NCBI GenBank assembly: GCA_029204225.1
Contig: CM055108.1
Span: 15,898,722-15,962,721 of the forward strand
Source: Diphasiastrum complanatum
Lineage: Eukaryota; Streptophyta; Lycopodiopsida; Lycopodiales; Lycopodiaceae
Direction: 5' to 3'
DNA length: 64,000 bases
Positions 32,691 to 44,004 of the stretch are shown here, one piece after another. Under the pieces are notes generated by a model that was not told where the DNA came from, made no database searches, and was given only the letters and a program-made list of their open reading frames with translations. Each line of letters starts with the position of its first letter. The first letter of the stretch is position 1. The translations under genes were made by a program, and so were the position numbers.

Positions 32691-33571
32691 TTGCTGCATA
32701 GGAGACCACATCAACCAAAGTGAACTTGTGCAAGTGATCCTAAATGCCTTGAAGGATGCATTTGACAATCTTGTGCAATCCTATGCAATCAAGGAGAAGC
32801 TTCCAAGTTTGGAGACACTGCAAGGAGTTATAATTGCTAAAGAATGTAGGCAAGAGAACAAGGTTATGAGGATGAAAAAACTCTCTACCAACAATGGTGG
32901 AGATGACAAAGCTCTATTTTTCAAGGACAAGCCCAAAGAGAGGAGCAAAGGACATCAACAACACTTCAAGAAAGACAAGACAAAGTCAAAGTCAAATATG
33001 GAGATGCGGACAATTCCTCTCAAGCTGCAACATCCAAGTGGAAGAAAAAGAAGACTTGTGGCATAAAAGATTGGGCCATCCCAAATTTAAAGCTATGGCA
33101 TCTATGGTCAAGAATAGAAAAGTTATTGGATTGCCAAAGACTTTATCAAACGAGCTCAAGCCTTGTGAAGCATGTGCTATTTCCAAGTCACATAGGAGGC
33201 CTTTATCCAAGATCTAATATTATTGATGATTATACAAGATTCACATGGTTGTATCTCTTATCTTCCAAAGCTATGGTGTTTGATGTTTTACTCAAGCTCA
33301 AAGCTCTAGTTGAAAAGCAATTCTCCTTCAAACTTAAAGTTTTGAGATGTGATGGTGGTGGAGAGCATATCTCCAACAAATTTCATGACTTTTGTGAGCA
33401 AGATGGAGTCAAAAGAGAGTTCACTTGTGCCTAGTCCCCTCAACAAAATGGAGTGGCCAAGAGAAAGAATAGAACTTTATGTGAATGTACAAAAGCTCTA
33501 AGGATTGAAGCATCTCTTCCAAAGGATTTTTTGGGGAGAAGCAATCACATGTGCCAATTATCTTTGCAATA

Positions 33572-33765
33572 GACTTCCTCATCTTGATCTTGGAGGAAAG
33601 ACACCTTTTGAGGAGAAGCCTAAAGTTGAACACCTTAGAATCTTTGGATATATTTGCTTTGTTCAAAGGACTTCCTCATCTTGATCTTGGAGGAAAGACA
33701 CCTTTTGAGGAGAAGCCTAAAGTTGAACACCTTAGAATCTCTGGATATATTTGCTTTGTTCATGT
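33572..33765. repeat. 97-bp tandem duplication inside copia integrase region
   Basis: 33572-33668 and 33669-33765 are almost identical (gacttcctcatcttgatctt...). The unit is not a multiple of three, so it shifts the pol frame. Confidence 0.95.
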
Positions 33766-34179
33766 GCCTCTGAAGACTAGGAAGAAAGATGGTCGTAGCT
33801 CTATCAAAGGTGCTATGGCTGGATATTCATCTACAAAGAAAGCTTATAGAGTTTTATACTCTCTACTAGCAAAGTTATTGAAAGGAGGTGTGATTTTTTA
33901 TGAAGGTCAAAAGATCAATTTGGATGGGGCCGAGATCAAAGCATCTCATGATGCATCTTCTACCACTAGACCAAAATTGGGTCCAACTTAACTAAAACTA
34001 TCTTAACATGGTCTAAATAATAAATCTATTATCAATCTTGAAGACAATCAAGACATGTTGGGGTAGGAGCATCTTCAAAAAATCACACCAAGATATGAGA
34101 GAGAGATCTGAGCCCAAGAGAAAGGCAAACAAGTAAACAATGGATCCACCAATTATGCATTTTTTATCTCTCATGAAGA

Positions 34180-35310
34180 GCCTAGAAGTGTCCAAGAAGC
34201 ACTCCAATCAAAGGAGTGGTACAAACCCATGACAAAGGATATGATGCCTTTATTGCCAACAACACTTGGGAACTAGTGGATCCACCTATCAACAAGTATA
34301 TTATTGTTTTTTAGAATCAAGTACAACAATGATGGTTCTATCAACAACTTGAAAGCAAGACTATGTGCCAAAGGATATGCTTAAATCCAAGGTCTTGACT
34401 ATGAAGACACCTTTGCACCCATTGCAAAGATGGTGACCATAAGAGTTATTATCTCCATTACATACTATTTCAAGTGGAGGATGTTCCAACTTGATGTCTC
34501 TAATGGCTATCTTGAGGAGGAGATATATATGGGACAACCTCAAGGGTTTATCAAGCAAGGTGAAGAATCCAAGGTTTGCCTCTTATTCAAAAGCTTATAT
34601 GGGCTCAAGCAAGCCCCAAGATCATGGTATGCAAGGCTCAACTCATATCTCATATCACTTGGATTTTTTCTAAGTGACTATGATCCATCCTTGTACTTCA
34701 AGTTTGTTGAAAGAAATTTTATCATCTATGTAGATGACATTATCTTGTGTGGAAGTTGCATAAAATCAGTTGATGAGACAAAAAGTGCACTTGGTAGTGA
34801 ATTCAAGATGCAAGATCTAGGTGAGCTTCACTACATACTAGGCCTAGAGATAGATCTATGTCAAGATCATGCTTTCATTAGTCAATCTAGATATGCTCTT
34901 TCTATGCTAAAAAAGTTTCATATGGAAAATTGCAAGAGTATAGATACACCTATGGAGCATGTTGTAAAAGATCCTATCAAGGGAGATGAAAGATCTTTCG
35001 AGGACATCACCCTTTTTAGGAGTCTTATTGGCTCCCTCATTTGGTTGACTATCACTAAACCCAATTTGAGCTTTTGAGTGCACAAGCTAAGTCAAATCAT
35101 GCAAGATCCAAAAGTCCATCATTGGAAATCGGCCAAGAGAATCTTGAGATATGTGTCCTCTACACTTGATTATGGATCTACAAAAGTGAGGGTCTATCAA
35201 TGGTTGCCTACTCGGATTTGGATTCTGCAAGTGACAAAGTGGATAGAAAATCCACAAGTGCCTATACTATCTTTCTTGGAGGAAATCTTGTATCATGGTA
35301 GAGGGTAAGC
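34180..35310 (+). pseudogene. copia reverse transcriptase/RNase H of the 32.7-kb relic
   Basis: RT boxes in order: KEWYKPMTKDM, YNNDGSINNLKARLCAKGYA, ITYYFKWRMFQLDVSNGYL, FKSLYGLKQAPRSWYARL, FIIYVDDIILCG and MQDLGELHYILGLEI. After PIKGDERSFEDITLFRSLIG comes RNase H text. Stops at about 34271, 34381 and 35076, and truncation at about 35308, mean it is non-functional. Confidence 0.9.
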
Positions 35311-35699
35311 TTTAGTAAGTAAAACTTTTACTTTGATAGAAGAGAATGAGTATTCATTATAATTATGATTGAGCATTATGTATGGCTTTTACTTAAAGAA
35401 AACACACATTTCGTGGGAATAGCATGACATTGTCTCAAGACAATATGTCGAAAATCATCTAGGTATGGTTTTTTTTTAATTAATTCAGATTATGCATAAG
35501 CCACTGATGTTACATATATGTTTTGTGACAATTCTAGCATTCAGAAAGAGGATTTATCCTTTGCTAGACTTACTTTGTTTAAATATCGATTCTTTTCATG
35601 CTACGACATTGTTGATTATTCATGTAATATCATAACATATCCCTTAAATATATAGGTTTTATGTATAATAATTTTGTATTAGATAAAAACTAACTTTGA

Positions 35700-36045
35700 T
35701 TATACCAATGGATTCTACATAAAAAATGGAGCACTTTTGCTTTTTGGACCATCTCAATGCGAGAAATAGTAAGAAAGTTATGACAGTTCAACGTTTTTTA
35801 GACTAGAAAACATTTTTCCCTTGGAACCTAAAAGGGGTAGCACGCCGGCGTGCTATCAATTTGAGGTAAAGACTAAAAGCTTAAATCGGTACCCCTTTCA
35901 AGCTCCAAGAAAAAAAAGAATTAGCCTAGAAAACTTTGAAGGGCGATAATTTTCTTAATATTGCTCGGATTGAGATGATCCAAAAAGCAAAAATGCTCCA
36001 CTTTTCATGTAGAATACATTGCTTTAATCAAATTTGATTAAACCC
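35700..36045. repeat. Long foldback (about 150-base arms) with an 18-bp perfect palindrome
   Basis: The left arm (gattctacataaaaaatgg, agcacttttgctttttgga, ccatctcaatgcgag) pairs with the right arm read in reverse (gtattctacatgaaaagtgg, agcatttttgctttttgga, tcatctcaatccgag). Pairing continues inward through aagaaagttatgacagttc/aagaaaattatcgcccttc and ttggaacctaaaaggggta/cttggagcttgaaaggggta. Just left of centre is the exact palindrome tagcacgccggcgtgcta (35838-35855). It has no ORF. It could be a MITE or an inverted duplication. 35311-35699 has no gene. Confidence 0.85.
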
Positions 36046-36680
36046 TAAACCAACAATAATTTTATGATACCTATCATATGTATGGTCGTACATCAATTCT
36101 TGGCAGTAGACAAAAATGTTTCAGCTTGATAAATGTAAAATTAAAGTGATTAAGTTTTTTGCATTCTCAATGATATAGCATACTATGTACAATTTGTAGC
36201 CAACATGATTTGAAAACATATCCTTTAGCTAGTAAGAAAATAAACAACATGATAGATTTCAACCCCAAAAGCAAAGTTGAATAGATTTTAAAAACTTAAA
36301 AAAAAATGTAGCATGCCATGTGGACCCTGTCAGTTGAATGCTGGCTGAAATATGTCAATCAAAGAATAAGTGCTAGTAGTCAGAGGAACTATAGAGGAAA
36401 TTTAGCAAACATTGGTGCTACTGCTCCTGATAGTCTTCTTCCATCTGATTAAGATTTCGTTTTCACAGTTTATCTTTTGAATCTAGCAGTTTCTATTTGC
36501 CTGCATGCGTTTTTGCATTCCTTGATTCACTACCAGCATGAATTGCATCTGAAAATGTCATTTGATCTATACCCAACCACACACAATTGAAACCCACTAC
36601 CCCACCGCCCTCCACCTATCTTGCATTGATTTCAGGGGAGAGAGACTTGTTGGCTGAACTGCTGCTTGCACCCGCCGCTT
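36046..36680. other. No gene seen
   Basis: AT-rich spacer without convincing ORFs, repeats or terminal motifs. Confidence 0.4.
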
Positions 36681-36689
36681 TTAAACTTT

Positions 36690-37100
36690 AAAGAAATCAC
36701 ATCCGACGACGTCAAACACAAAATTGTGTCCGATGTGATGTGCATCCGATGACTTCGTGTCCGACGACCTCCAAAAACATTTCCATCCGAAGTGCATCCA
36801 ACGACTTGTTAGTATAGATTGCATCTGCCATTGCATCCACCGTTGCATCCACCATTGCATCTGCCAATTTGCATTCGTCGTTGCATCCACCATTGCATCT
36901 GCCAGTTTGCATCCGCCGTTGCATCCACTGTTGCATCCACCAGGTTGCATCCAACGACTTTGTGATTTGCATCCGATACTATCCGACATTGTCACTCAAT
37001 TGCATCCGACACAATGCATTTAATCTCTATCTGACATTACATCTATACTATTAGTACTGTTTTGCATTCGACAGTCTCAGTACCATTGCATCCAGCATAC
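36690..37100. repeat. GCATCC minisatellite, core of 12-bp units
   Basis: Core 36828-36955 is built from 12-base units of the form (a/g)ttgcatc(c/t)(a/g)cc with some 14-base variants, arranged as a partly repeated higher-order block. Around it, looser copies of gcatccgacgac / gcatccgacac continue to about 37090. Open frames on both strands through it (Cys-His or Trp-Met rich) are by-products. Confidence 0.9.
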
Positions 37101-37409
37101 TATTTTTATAGAATTTCTATTGAACATCTAATTCTATTTAAAGGTATTGTCATTTGCATTTCAAAAAAAAACAAACAAACAAACAAATCACAAAAGAGTT
37201 GAATCAAATTCACTTAGTTCTCATAAACAATTTACTATTAGAACTTACGGATGATTTCACACCACCAAATCACCCAAATAATGAGAACAAGACTTATTGT
37301 CTTAGATCTCAAGTAAACCAAATCATGGGCCATCCAGATGGACACCTAATCCTGACGATTACACTGTTCACCATGCCACAAGATTTGAAAAATGAACACC
37401 CCATTTGGA

Positions 37410-38590
37410 ATTAGCAAAGTTTGACGGTAATGTGGACCCTCATAGATTTTTACAAGTCTTTGAGAATGCATGCGAAGTGTATGGAGAATATGCTGATAGT
37501 GCAAAAGTCCAACTTTTCTCAAAGACCATGGTAGATAAAATATGAGAATGGTTTTTTAACCTCGATCGTGATGATCGACGAGATTGGTCAGAACTGAAAG
37601 AGTCTCTCATTAAACACTTCCAATCTTTTAGACTCATACAAAGCCCCTTTGTATGCCTTAGTAATATATATTAAAAAAAAAGGTGAATGCGTACGTGCCT
37701 AGACGCATCCGGAAAGAGCTTAAACCTAGCGAAGAGTATTTTACTCTTAAATTTGCTATGTCCGATGCCATTTGCAAAGAAGATGAAGGGTCTGATGATG
37801 ACGACCAAAAAGAGAGAAAAGCTCATTGTGTTTACCCTGATAATCGTCCAAGTGAGCCCTGAGATTCAAACCAAGTCTGGAAGCCTCAGTTGAATTGATG
37901 AATCAACAATATCAACAACAGATTGAGAAAATCAATAAAGATTTTCAGCAAGTCTTAAAATCTGTCCAGATTCAGTTGCTACGGCAATTGCCATCTAGTA
38001 ACGCTATTCATAGGCGAGAAGATATTTGGTGCCCACAAGGTCATGGACCACATACAAGTAATGAGTGCCTATCACATCGTCCTTACAAAATGCAGCACTG
38101 TATACTCTGTGATACGACCACTCATACCACCTCAAGCTGTAGGTACAACCCACGCAACATGCAATATTCTCGCCCACAGCCATATGCACCGTGAGATATG
38201 AGCCCAGTCCAAGTCCAAGAATTGCCTAGACAACAACCACCTGCACAACAACAACGCTTGGCACTTCCAAGACCACGATGATCTGCTCTACCCAATAGAC
38301 CAAACCAATATAACCAACCTCACGTATAGGCCAATATAGTGCAGAACACCTCCTGTGACACCCAAGCCTATGAGTCTACTTATGATGATGGCAATCCTAA
38401 CTCATATGTAGATAAGGCCTCTACCTCCTATTCCAATGAGCAATATTATTCTAAGGAACAACCTATTCAAGTTGACCAAAATGGTTATGCCATTCCCTTC
38501 AACACTTCAGAAGTGATGTTTTGTATGCGGAGAAACCACTCACTTTCAAAGTGAGTGTAGACTCTGTTATGACCTTGTAGTTGAGTGTGT
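37410..38590 (+). pseudogene. gypsy gag with zinc knuckle
   Basis: Segments FYKSLRMHAKCMENML and VNAYVPRRIRKELKPSEEYF fit a gypsy gag. A Gln/Pro-rich zone (37900-38330) follows. A zinc knuckle CFVCGETTHFQSEC (C-x2-C-x4-H-x4-C) is at 38517-38558 in a frame different from the longest ORF there. Multiple stops. Confidence 0.75.
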
Positions 38591-38959
38591 TGATTGTATT
38601 AGAATGCATTGCTATAAAGATTGCCCAAACTAAACCAAGAAGACAGTTCCAGCACGTAGGGTATCTGAAGAGCCGTTGCATGCAGTCGCATGCACACAAC
38701 ATAAGACCTTAGATCAGTCTAAGGACCTCACACAACCTCACCCTTCTACTAATACTTCCATGATTCCACAATCTTACCCTGACCCTGTAGAAGCTCAACG
38801 ACAATACCATGAGTTTCGAGATAACAACTTCTTTTGAGGGACTTGCAAAGACAGTACCTCTTAATTTGAAGGATGATAATGAAGACATAAACTGTATTGT
38901 ACATGTAGGAGCCCACCTGAATCCAACCAAATTACGGGATTTGGAAAAGTTATTGCGCA

Positions 38960-40530
38960 AATACAGAGATGTGTTTGCATGGAAATGAGGGGAGTCCCTC
39001 GTGACGTTGATGTCCATACAATCCCATTATTGGATGGTGCCATACCTGTGAGAGCACCAATCCCACATATCGAGAGAAAATACGAGAAGATATTCAAAAG
39101 CTTCTCGAAGCTGGTTTCATTTATGAAATCGAGCACACCAGTTGGGTATCACCAATTGTGGTGGTACCAAAGAAGAACAATAAACTTTGTATCTGCGTGG
39201 ATTTGAAGAAGTTTAATGATCAAACAAAGAAGGATCACTTTTCCTTACCTCTGACCACAAAGATCTGCAAAGATATGGCAAGAGTAGAAGCTTTTAGCTT
39301 CCTAGATGGTTTTAGTGGCTATTTCTTAATCCAAATTGCTCCTGAAGATCGATTCAAAATGGCCTTTGTTACAGAGTTTGGCACATTTGCCTATCAAGTT
39401 ATTACATTCGGTCTGTGCAATGCCCCATCTACATTCCAAAGGGTGATGCAACGAGCTTTCAAAGATTTGTTACACAAGAATCTAGAGATTTATCTCGACG
39501 ATCTTGGTATACATTCTTTTGAGGATAAACATCTCGATGCCCTTGAACAAGTATTCATTCGTTGTCGATGGTTCGGAATTTCAGTGAATCCTGAAAAGTG
39601 CCAAATTTGGGTAACCCATCGTGTGGTGCTGGGCCATATCATTTCTCAAAATGGTATAGCCATTGATCCCGAAAAGATCAGGGTGATTCTAGAAATGCCC
39701 TTACCAAGAACAGTGAAAGAAATTTATGTCTTTCTGGGACACAGGTCATTATCGAATTTTTATATAATGCACTATGTTAATAAAGTGCGGTTAGTATATC
39801 AAATCGTTACTGATGGACAGAAAAAAGGATTAAAGCCTTCGAAGACCTCAAACAGGCTTTAGTCACTGCACCCACTCTTCGCGTGCTTGATTATAATAAG
39901 GAGTTCCATGTGCATACGGACGCTAGTAAGTATGCTATTGGTGTTGTTTTAATGCAACCTGGAGAATTCAGAAAGAATTTCCCAATCTGTTTCCTAAGTC
40001 GTCAGCTTGTTCCAGCTGAGGTTCACTATTCCACAATAGATCGAGAAGCACTAGCAATTGGTCTATGTTGTTCAACAATTTCAACACTATTTGCTAGGCC
40101 AGCTTTTTGTTTTCTATACCGACCATCATGCTCTTCTTTCCCTATTGAATAAACCTTGCAAAACCGGATGAATTACATGATGGCTATTGATTCTTTTAAA
40201 ATTCAACTTTCGAGTTGTTATTTGGAAGAGATCACAACATTTTTTGGCTGATCATCTTTCACGATTACCTAATGCTGAAGCATCTGATGAGCCAATAAAT
40301 GATGAGTTACCAGATGCGTGTCTATTTTATGTAGATGTGACTTCGTTATGGGCAAATGATATCACTAGATATCTAGCCACTGGGGAAATAGATCCTCAGT
40401 TGACAAAATCGCAAAAAGTAAAGCTTATTATGAAATCTTTACCATATCATCTTATTGCGGGACAATTATATAAGTTAGGTGTTGACGGTATTACACGACG
40501 TTGTGCACATGAGTCTGAAGTGCCTTGACA
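38960..40530 (+). pseudogene. gypsy reverse transcriptase and RNase H
   Basis: RT opens with VPRDVDVHTIPLLDGAIPV. In shifted frames come SWVSPIVVVPKKNNKLCICV, FSFLDGFSGYFLIQIAPEDR, FGLCNAPSTFQRVMQRAF and IYLDD (catalytic box 39491-39502), then VVLGHIISQNGIAIDPEKI. RNase H follows with FHVHTDASKYAIGVVLMQPG and AEVHYSTIDREALAIG; its end is frameshifted. The connection segment ADHLSRLPNAEASDE (about 40250) leads to integrase. Confidence 0.9.
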
Positions 40531-41320
40531 CACGAGGGTATTGGGAGTGGACATTTCTCCTCTGATGCTACTTCTAGGGCAATTCTTTTGGCTAGATTTT
40601 GGTGGCCAACCCTTTTCAAAGACAGTTACGCTTATATAAAAGTTTGCAACGTTTGCCAACGTGCAAAGAATACCAAGAAAGCCGACCACAATCTCTTTAC
40701 TCCAATATTTGAAAGAGGAATATTCCACAAATGGGGTATTGATTTTGTTGGACCTATTAGTCCAACAGCACGTGGCACCCAATCACGATATATCTTAATT
40801 GCCATTGATTATACAACCAAGTGGACAGAGGCTAGAGCAATGCTCAAAGCATATGCAAAATCTGTAGCACGCTTCCTCTATGAAAACATTATCACTAGAT
40901 TTGGTTGTCCAATTGAGCTTTTTAGTGATCGATGTTCTCACTTTCAAAATGAAGTAATCAACAATTTACTGACTCATTACTTCATTATACATCGAAAGAG
41001 CACCCCGTACTATCCTAGATGCAATGGATTAGCTTAATCTATGAATAAAACGATGTGTAAAGTCTTAACCAAAATAGTAGAAACAAGTCGATTTGACTGG
41101 GAAACAAAATTATTTTCTACTATCTGGGCATATCGAACAACACCAAAGCGAGCCACGATTTGAAAAACATCATTTTAGTTGGTATATGGCCAAGAGGCTA
41201 TTACGCCAGTAGAGTTCTTAATCCTTCTCTACACGTCACTTTAGCATATGCCACTGACTTGTGTGATGATAGTACTTATCAACACCAACTTTAGAATCGA
41301 CTCTTTATATTGACAAAACT
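40525..41320 (+). pseudogene. gypsy integrase with lost catalytic Glu
   Basis: The zinc-finger remnant VCNVCQRAKN is followed by the core with Asp in KWGIDFVGPI and Asp in IELFSDRCSHFQN. The Glu of the DDE set should follow in the YYPRCNG.. segment, but there the codon is TAA (stop at 41035-41037). Downstream, FDWETKLFSTIWAYRTTPKR and GQEAITPVEF are the usual C-terminal landmarks. Confidence 0.85.
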
Positions 41321-41995
41321 GTGTGAAACACGTCTTATCTCTAGTTCTTCATAAGATGACATGAGAGCATAAATGAGACTATTTTCATTTTGTGATTGCT
41401 CCTCCTTATTCTTGATTGATTTCTCTTGGATCATAACAATAAGTTTGAACTTATCTAAAGTTCCAAGCAAAATACTTTCCAAGGACATGAAATAAATCCA
41501 AGTTACTTCCATGAAAGTGACTTCTATCTTTACATCTTGAACCAAACAATGCACTTCCAAATGAAAAATTTTAAAAGGTTTGACATGTGTTGTGATGGAC
41601 TCTTGAAGACAATTCTTGTGAGTCCTTGTGAGACTCCAAGCCTCATTCACCTTTCCACAAAGAAAACACCTTTCCTTGGATTTGTCCTTTTTGTATTTGC
41701 ATTTCGAACTTGAAGCTCCATCCTTCACCTCGGCCCCCTTGCTTTGGTTTTCCTTGGATGGATTGGTCTTCTTTTTGTAGCATCTTGAGGAAAAATATCT
41801 TTCCTTGCCACAAAGGTTGCACTTAAGATCCTTACTTGCCTTCAATAGGATGCCACCTATTGATGCCATGTGAATAAAAACTTGTGAAATGATTCTACAA
41901 ATGTAATTTGTGACTCTCAAGAGACTAGATTCACACGCGTGGAGAGGTACACCTACAACAAGTTTTGGTACAAAAAAATTGAATCTAGCTATCAA
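41295..41995 (-). pseudogene. gag-like ORF on the minus strand, truncated retroelement
   Basis: A 234-codon open frame contains LKCNLCGKERYFSSRCYKKK, a zinc knuckle with Tyr in the His position, then a Lys/Ser-rich KENQSKGAEVKDGASSSKC region and a second Cys pair (CFLCGK). The layout fits a copia-type gag C-terminus, but no protease or pol follows toward lower coordinates, where the + gypsy element ends. Confidence in the family is limited. Confidence 0.45.
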
Positions 41996-42730
41996 TTCAA
42001 ACGCTCTACCTCAAAATTAGCTAGTTTTCACAAACTTGCTAATTTGGGAGATTTAGCATCAAACTGAAGCATAAGGCTCCAAAACTGGCACTATACGTTC
42101 TAGCACGTGTGAAAAGTACCCCTGCAGCCCACAACAAGTGATTATGGCCAAATGTGGCTCTATATATACAAAAAGTGGGAGCTCGTGGTACTGATCATTT
42201 CTCTCATCTCACATGTGCGAGGGTGCTTTGTCGTGTGATGATTCATCATGCAAAATTGACACTTGGACAAAACCTTCTATTTTGAGCACTTTTGGTCCAT
42301 TTTTCTACTATATAGAGAACTAGTGAAAACTCTCCTAGAAGTGCAAATTCAACTTCCTCAGCCTATTCCACACGTGTGAGCAGACCTCTACACATGGGAT
42401 TTGACACCTAATCTCATGGGCTTCATGCAATCTCTAGATTGATGCCAGCATATGACTAAAAAACATAATTTTGGCCTTTTTAGCCAATAGAACTTGATTT
42501 AAACTATATGTACAAGCTATATGATTGTACTACATGAAAAGTACATTTATTTCACATGTGGGAACAGGCTCCAACATGTGTAAACATCCTATATACATAG
42601 ATTTGGCCTTGACCAAGCATAATTTTTGTATTTTTCACAATTGTCGAATCTTTCGCCAATAACGTTCGAGTTGTGTGGAATGACCTGGGTAGGGCTCAAA
42701 AAAAATAGCTAAGCTATTTTTCCTTTGGGA
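41996..42730. other. No gene; recurring cacgtgtg-containing segments
   Basis: Motifs such as tagcacgtgtgaaaagtacc (about 42094), ccacacgtgtgagcagacc (about 42368) and tcacatgtgggaacaggc (about 42552), with a related cacacgcgtggagaggtacac at about 41933, recur every 170-270 bases with similar right-hand context. They may be diverged tandem units. Confidence 0.5.
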
Positions 42731-43930
42731 TTGCAGTTTCTGCGTCAAAATAAACATGACTCGATTACGAGATTGAGCTCATTCTTGGTTTGCAATTCTT
42801 TCCATAAATCTTTTGCATTCAAAATTGATGTAAGATCTAGCATTATATTGTCACACACTGAAGACGCAGTAATTGCTATAACTTCGTCATATATAAGTGA
42901 AGTCTTTAACTTCCAAATCAAGTAATGGATCCAAGATCGTAGTGATCTTAGACTGAATATTATTGATCGACGACATCTAATCTTTTGAATCAACTCCAGA
43001 TGTAGCTTGTTGATGGATGTGTGAAGAATATTGAGAGGGGTGCTAGGATATCATTGTATCGACTCTGATATGTTCTGATACCACTGTATCAGCTCCAATA
43101 TGCTAATTCGCTCTGATACCACTGTAAGAAAGATAGTAAATTATTTTTTCACAAAGAACACTATGAAAGTTTGAATAAATCAAACTAATATCAGTGTCTT
43201 CAATCGAGTTTGTTTCTGATCTATGTACTAATAGAATAGTTTTGGCTTGATTAAATATAGCGTGCAAAAATAATATGCGAAATTAAGAGACAACTTAAGA
43301 CAATTTTAGACAAATAGAAATAATTGAGCAAAAACAAATCTATAATTCTGAATCTGAATCAGTATACATCTCCTGCTGTCTTATCTCGCTGTTGTGTCTC
43401 TGATTGAGTGAGTTTGAGAGTCTCTTGAGTGTTTTGAGTATTGTTACAACGAGTAGTGCACATGTATTTATATTGTTATAAGACATGTCTTTTGGCCTTT
43501 TAATTCTTTGTAATAGTAGATCTAACCATTTACGACGGTTGATATTCAAATGGACGCTCTGTTTTCAAGCTCAAATAAATTCTGTTTGCGAATATTTTGC
43601 AACAGTTTGTCTGTTCGTCTAAGTTTCTTGTTTCGCGAATTGCTCGCGACACTTGTCACTTGTCTCTTCGCGACATCTTCGTGTTTCACAAATTGTTCAC
43701 GACAGATGACAATTTTGAGCTTGAATGAAGAATCTAGAATATTTCGCGAATTGTTTGCGACAATTTTGCGACATCTGAGGTTTGAACAAGAAACAAAATA
43801 TTTCGTGACAAGATACTGTTCACGAGTCTTTCGAGCTTCAACAAGACAATGTTTAGCGAATCTTTCGAGTATCAAGAAAGATAAATTTTGCGAATTTTTT
43901 GAGGTTGATCACGAATAGAAATGTTTCAAG
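42730..43930 (-). mobile_element. 5' end of a minus-strand copia-like element (LTR, primer site, gag start)
   Basis: gag remnant 42993-42745 (minus) reads DEVIAITASSVCDNIMLDLT and LNAKDLWKELQTKNE. A primer site TGGTATCAGAGC (gctctgatacca on +, 43110-43121) lies upstream of it in the element's own sense. The LTR extends from 43123 upward to about 43930, with repeated ttcgcgaattg/ctcgcgaca motifs. Everything after early gag is missing, where other sequence begins at about 42730. Confidence 0.7.
43110..43121 (-). promoter_or_regulatory. Primer-binding site
   Basis: gctctgatacca on + is the reverse complement of TGGTATCAGAGC. One base separates it from the TG/CA boundary of the LTR to its right. 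Confidence 0.8.
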
Positions 43931-44004
43931 TTCGAGTTCGTTTCTCATCCTTTGTCAAGTAAACTACGCACTTTGTTAGTAGAATCAAAATCTGTCTGAT
44001 CAGG

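Larger units (their letters stand above)
32700..35310 (+). mobile_element. Ty1/copia pol remnant without recognisable LTRs
   Basis: Colinear remains of gag (ECRQENKVMRMKKLS, about 32850), pre-integrase (EDLWHKRLGHPKFKAMASM), integrase (DDYTRFTWLYLLSSK, RCDGGGEHISNKF, QQNGVAKRKNRTL), RT (GLDYEDTFAPIAKMVTIRV, LDVSNGYLEEEIYMGQPQG, YVDD at 34727-34738) and the start of RNase H (HHWKSAKRILRYVSSTLDY). The RT core (34430-35077) is open for 215 codons; the rest has stops. The zinc knuckle, protease and final RNase H box are missing. Confidence 0.9.
37150..41320 (+). mobile_element. Ty3/gypsy retrotransposon internal region, decayed
   Basis: gag, RT, RNase H and integrase follow one another on + over 4.2 kb. 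No LTR pair is evident. Frame breaks are numerous, but long open stretches survive (RT 234 codons, integrase 170 codons). Confidence 0.9.

Noticed and set aside
35838-35855. The 18-bp palindrome as a transcription terminator
   Set aside because: There is no gene ending there and this is not a bacterial-type genome; it is better explained as part of the long foldback.
36828-36955. Possible CRISPR array
   Set aside because: Units are contiguous with no unique spacers and the genome is a eukaryotic nuclear one.
36681-37054. Cys/His-rich and Trp/Met-rich ORFs at the GCATCC array
   Set aside because: Both strands are open only because the 12-base unit lacks stops; the text is purely repetitive.
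37150-41320. Endogenous pararetrovirus (caulimovirid) instead of a gypsy element
   Set aside because: An integrase domain is present and no movement- or coat-protein-like text was seen, which favours Ty3/gypsy.
43550-43918. 122-codon ORF on + at 43.55 kb
   Set aside because: It lies within the minus-strand LTR; Phe/Leu/Arg-rich text comes from tcgcga and ttttgcgaa repeats.
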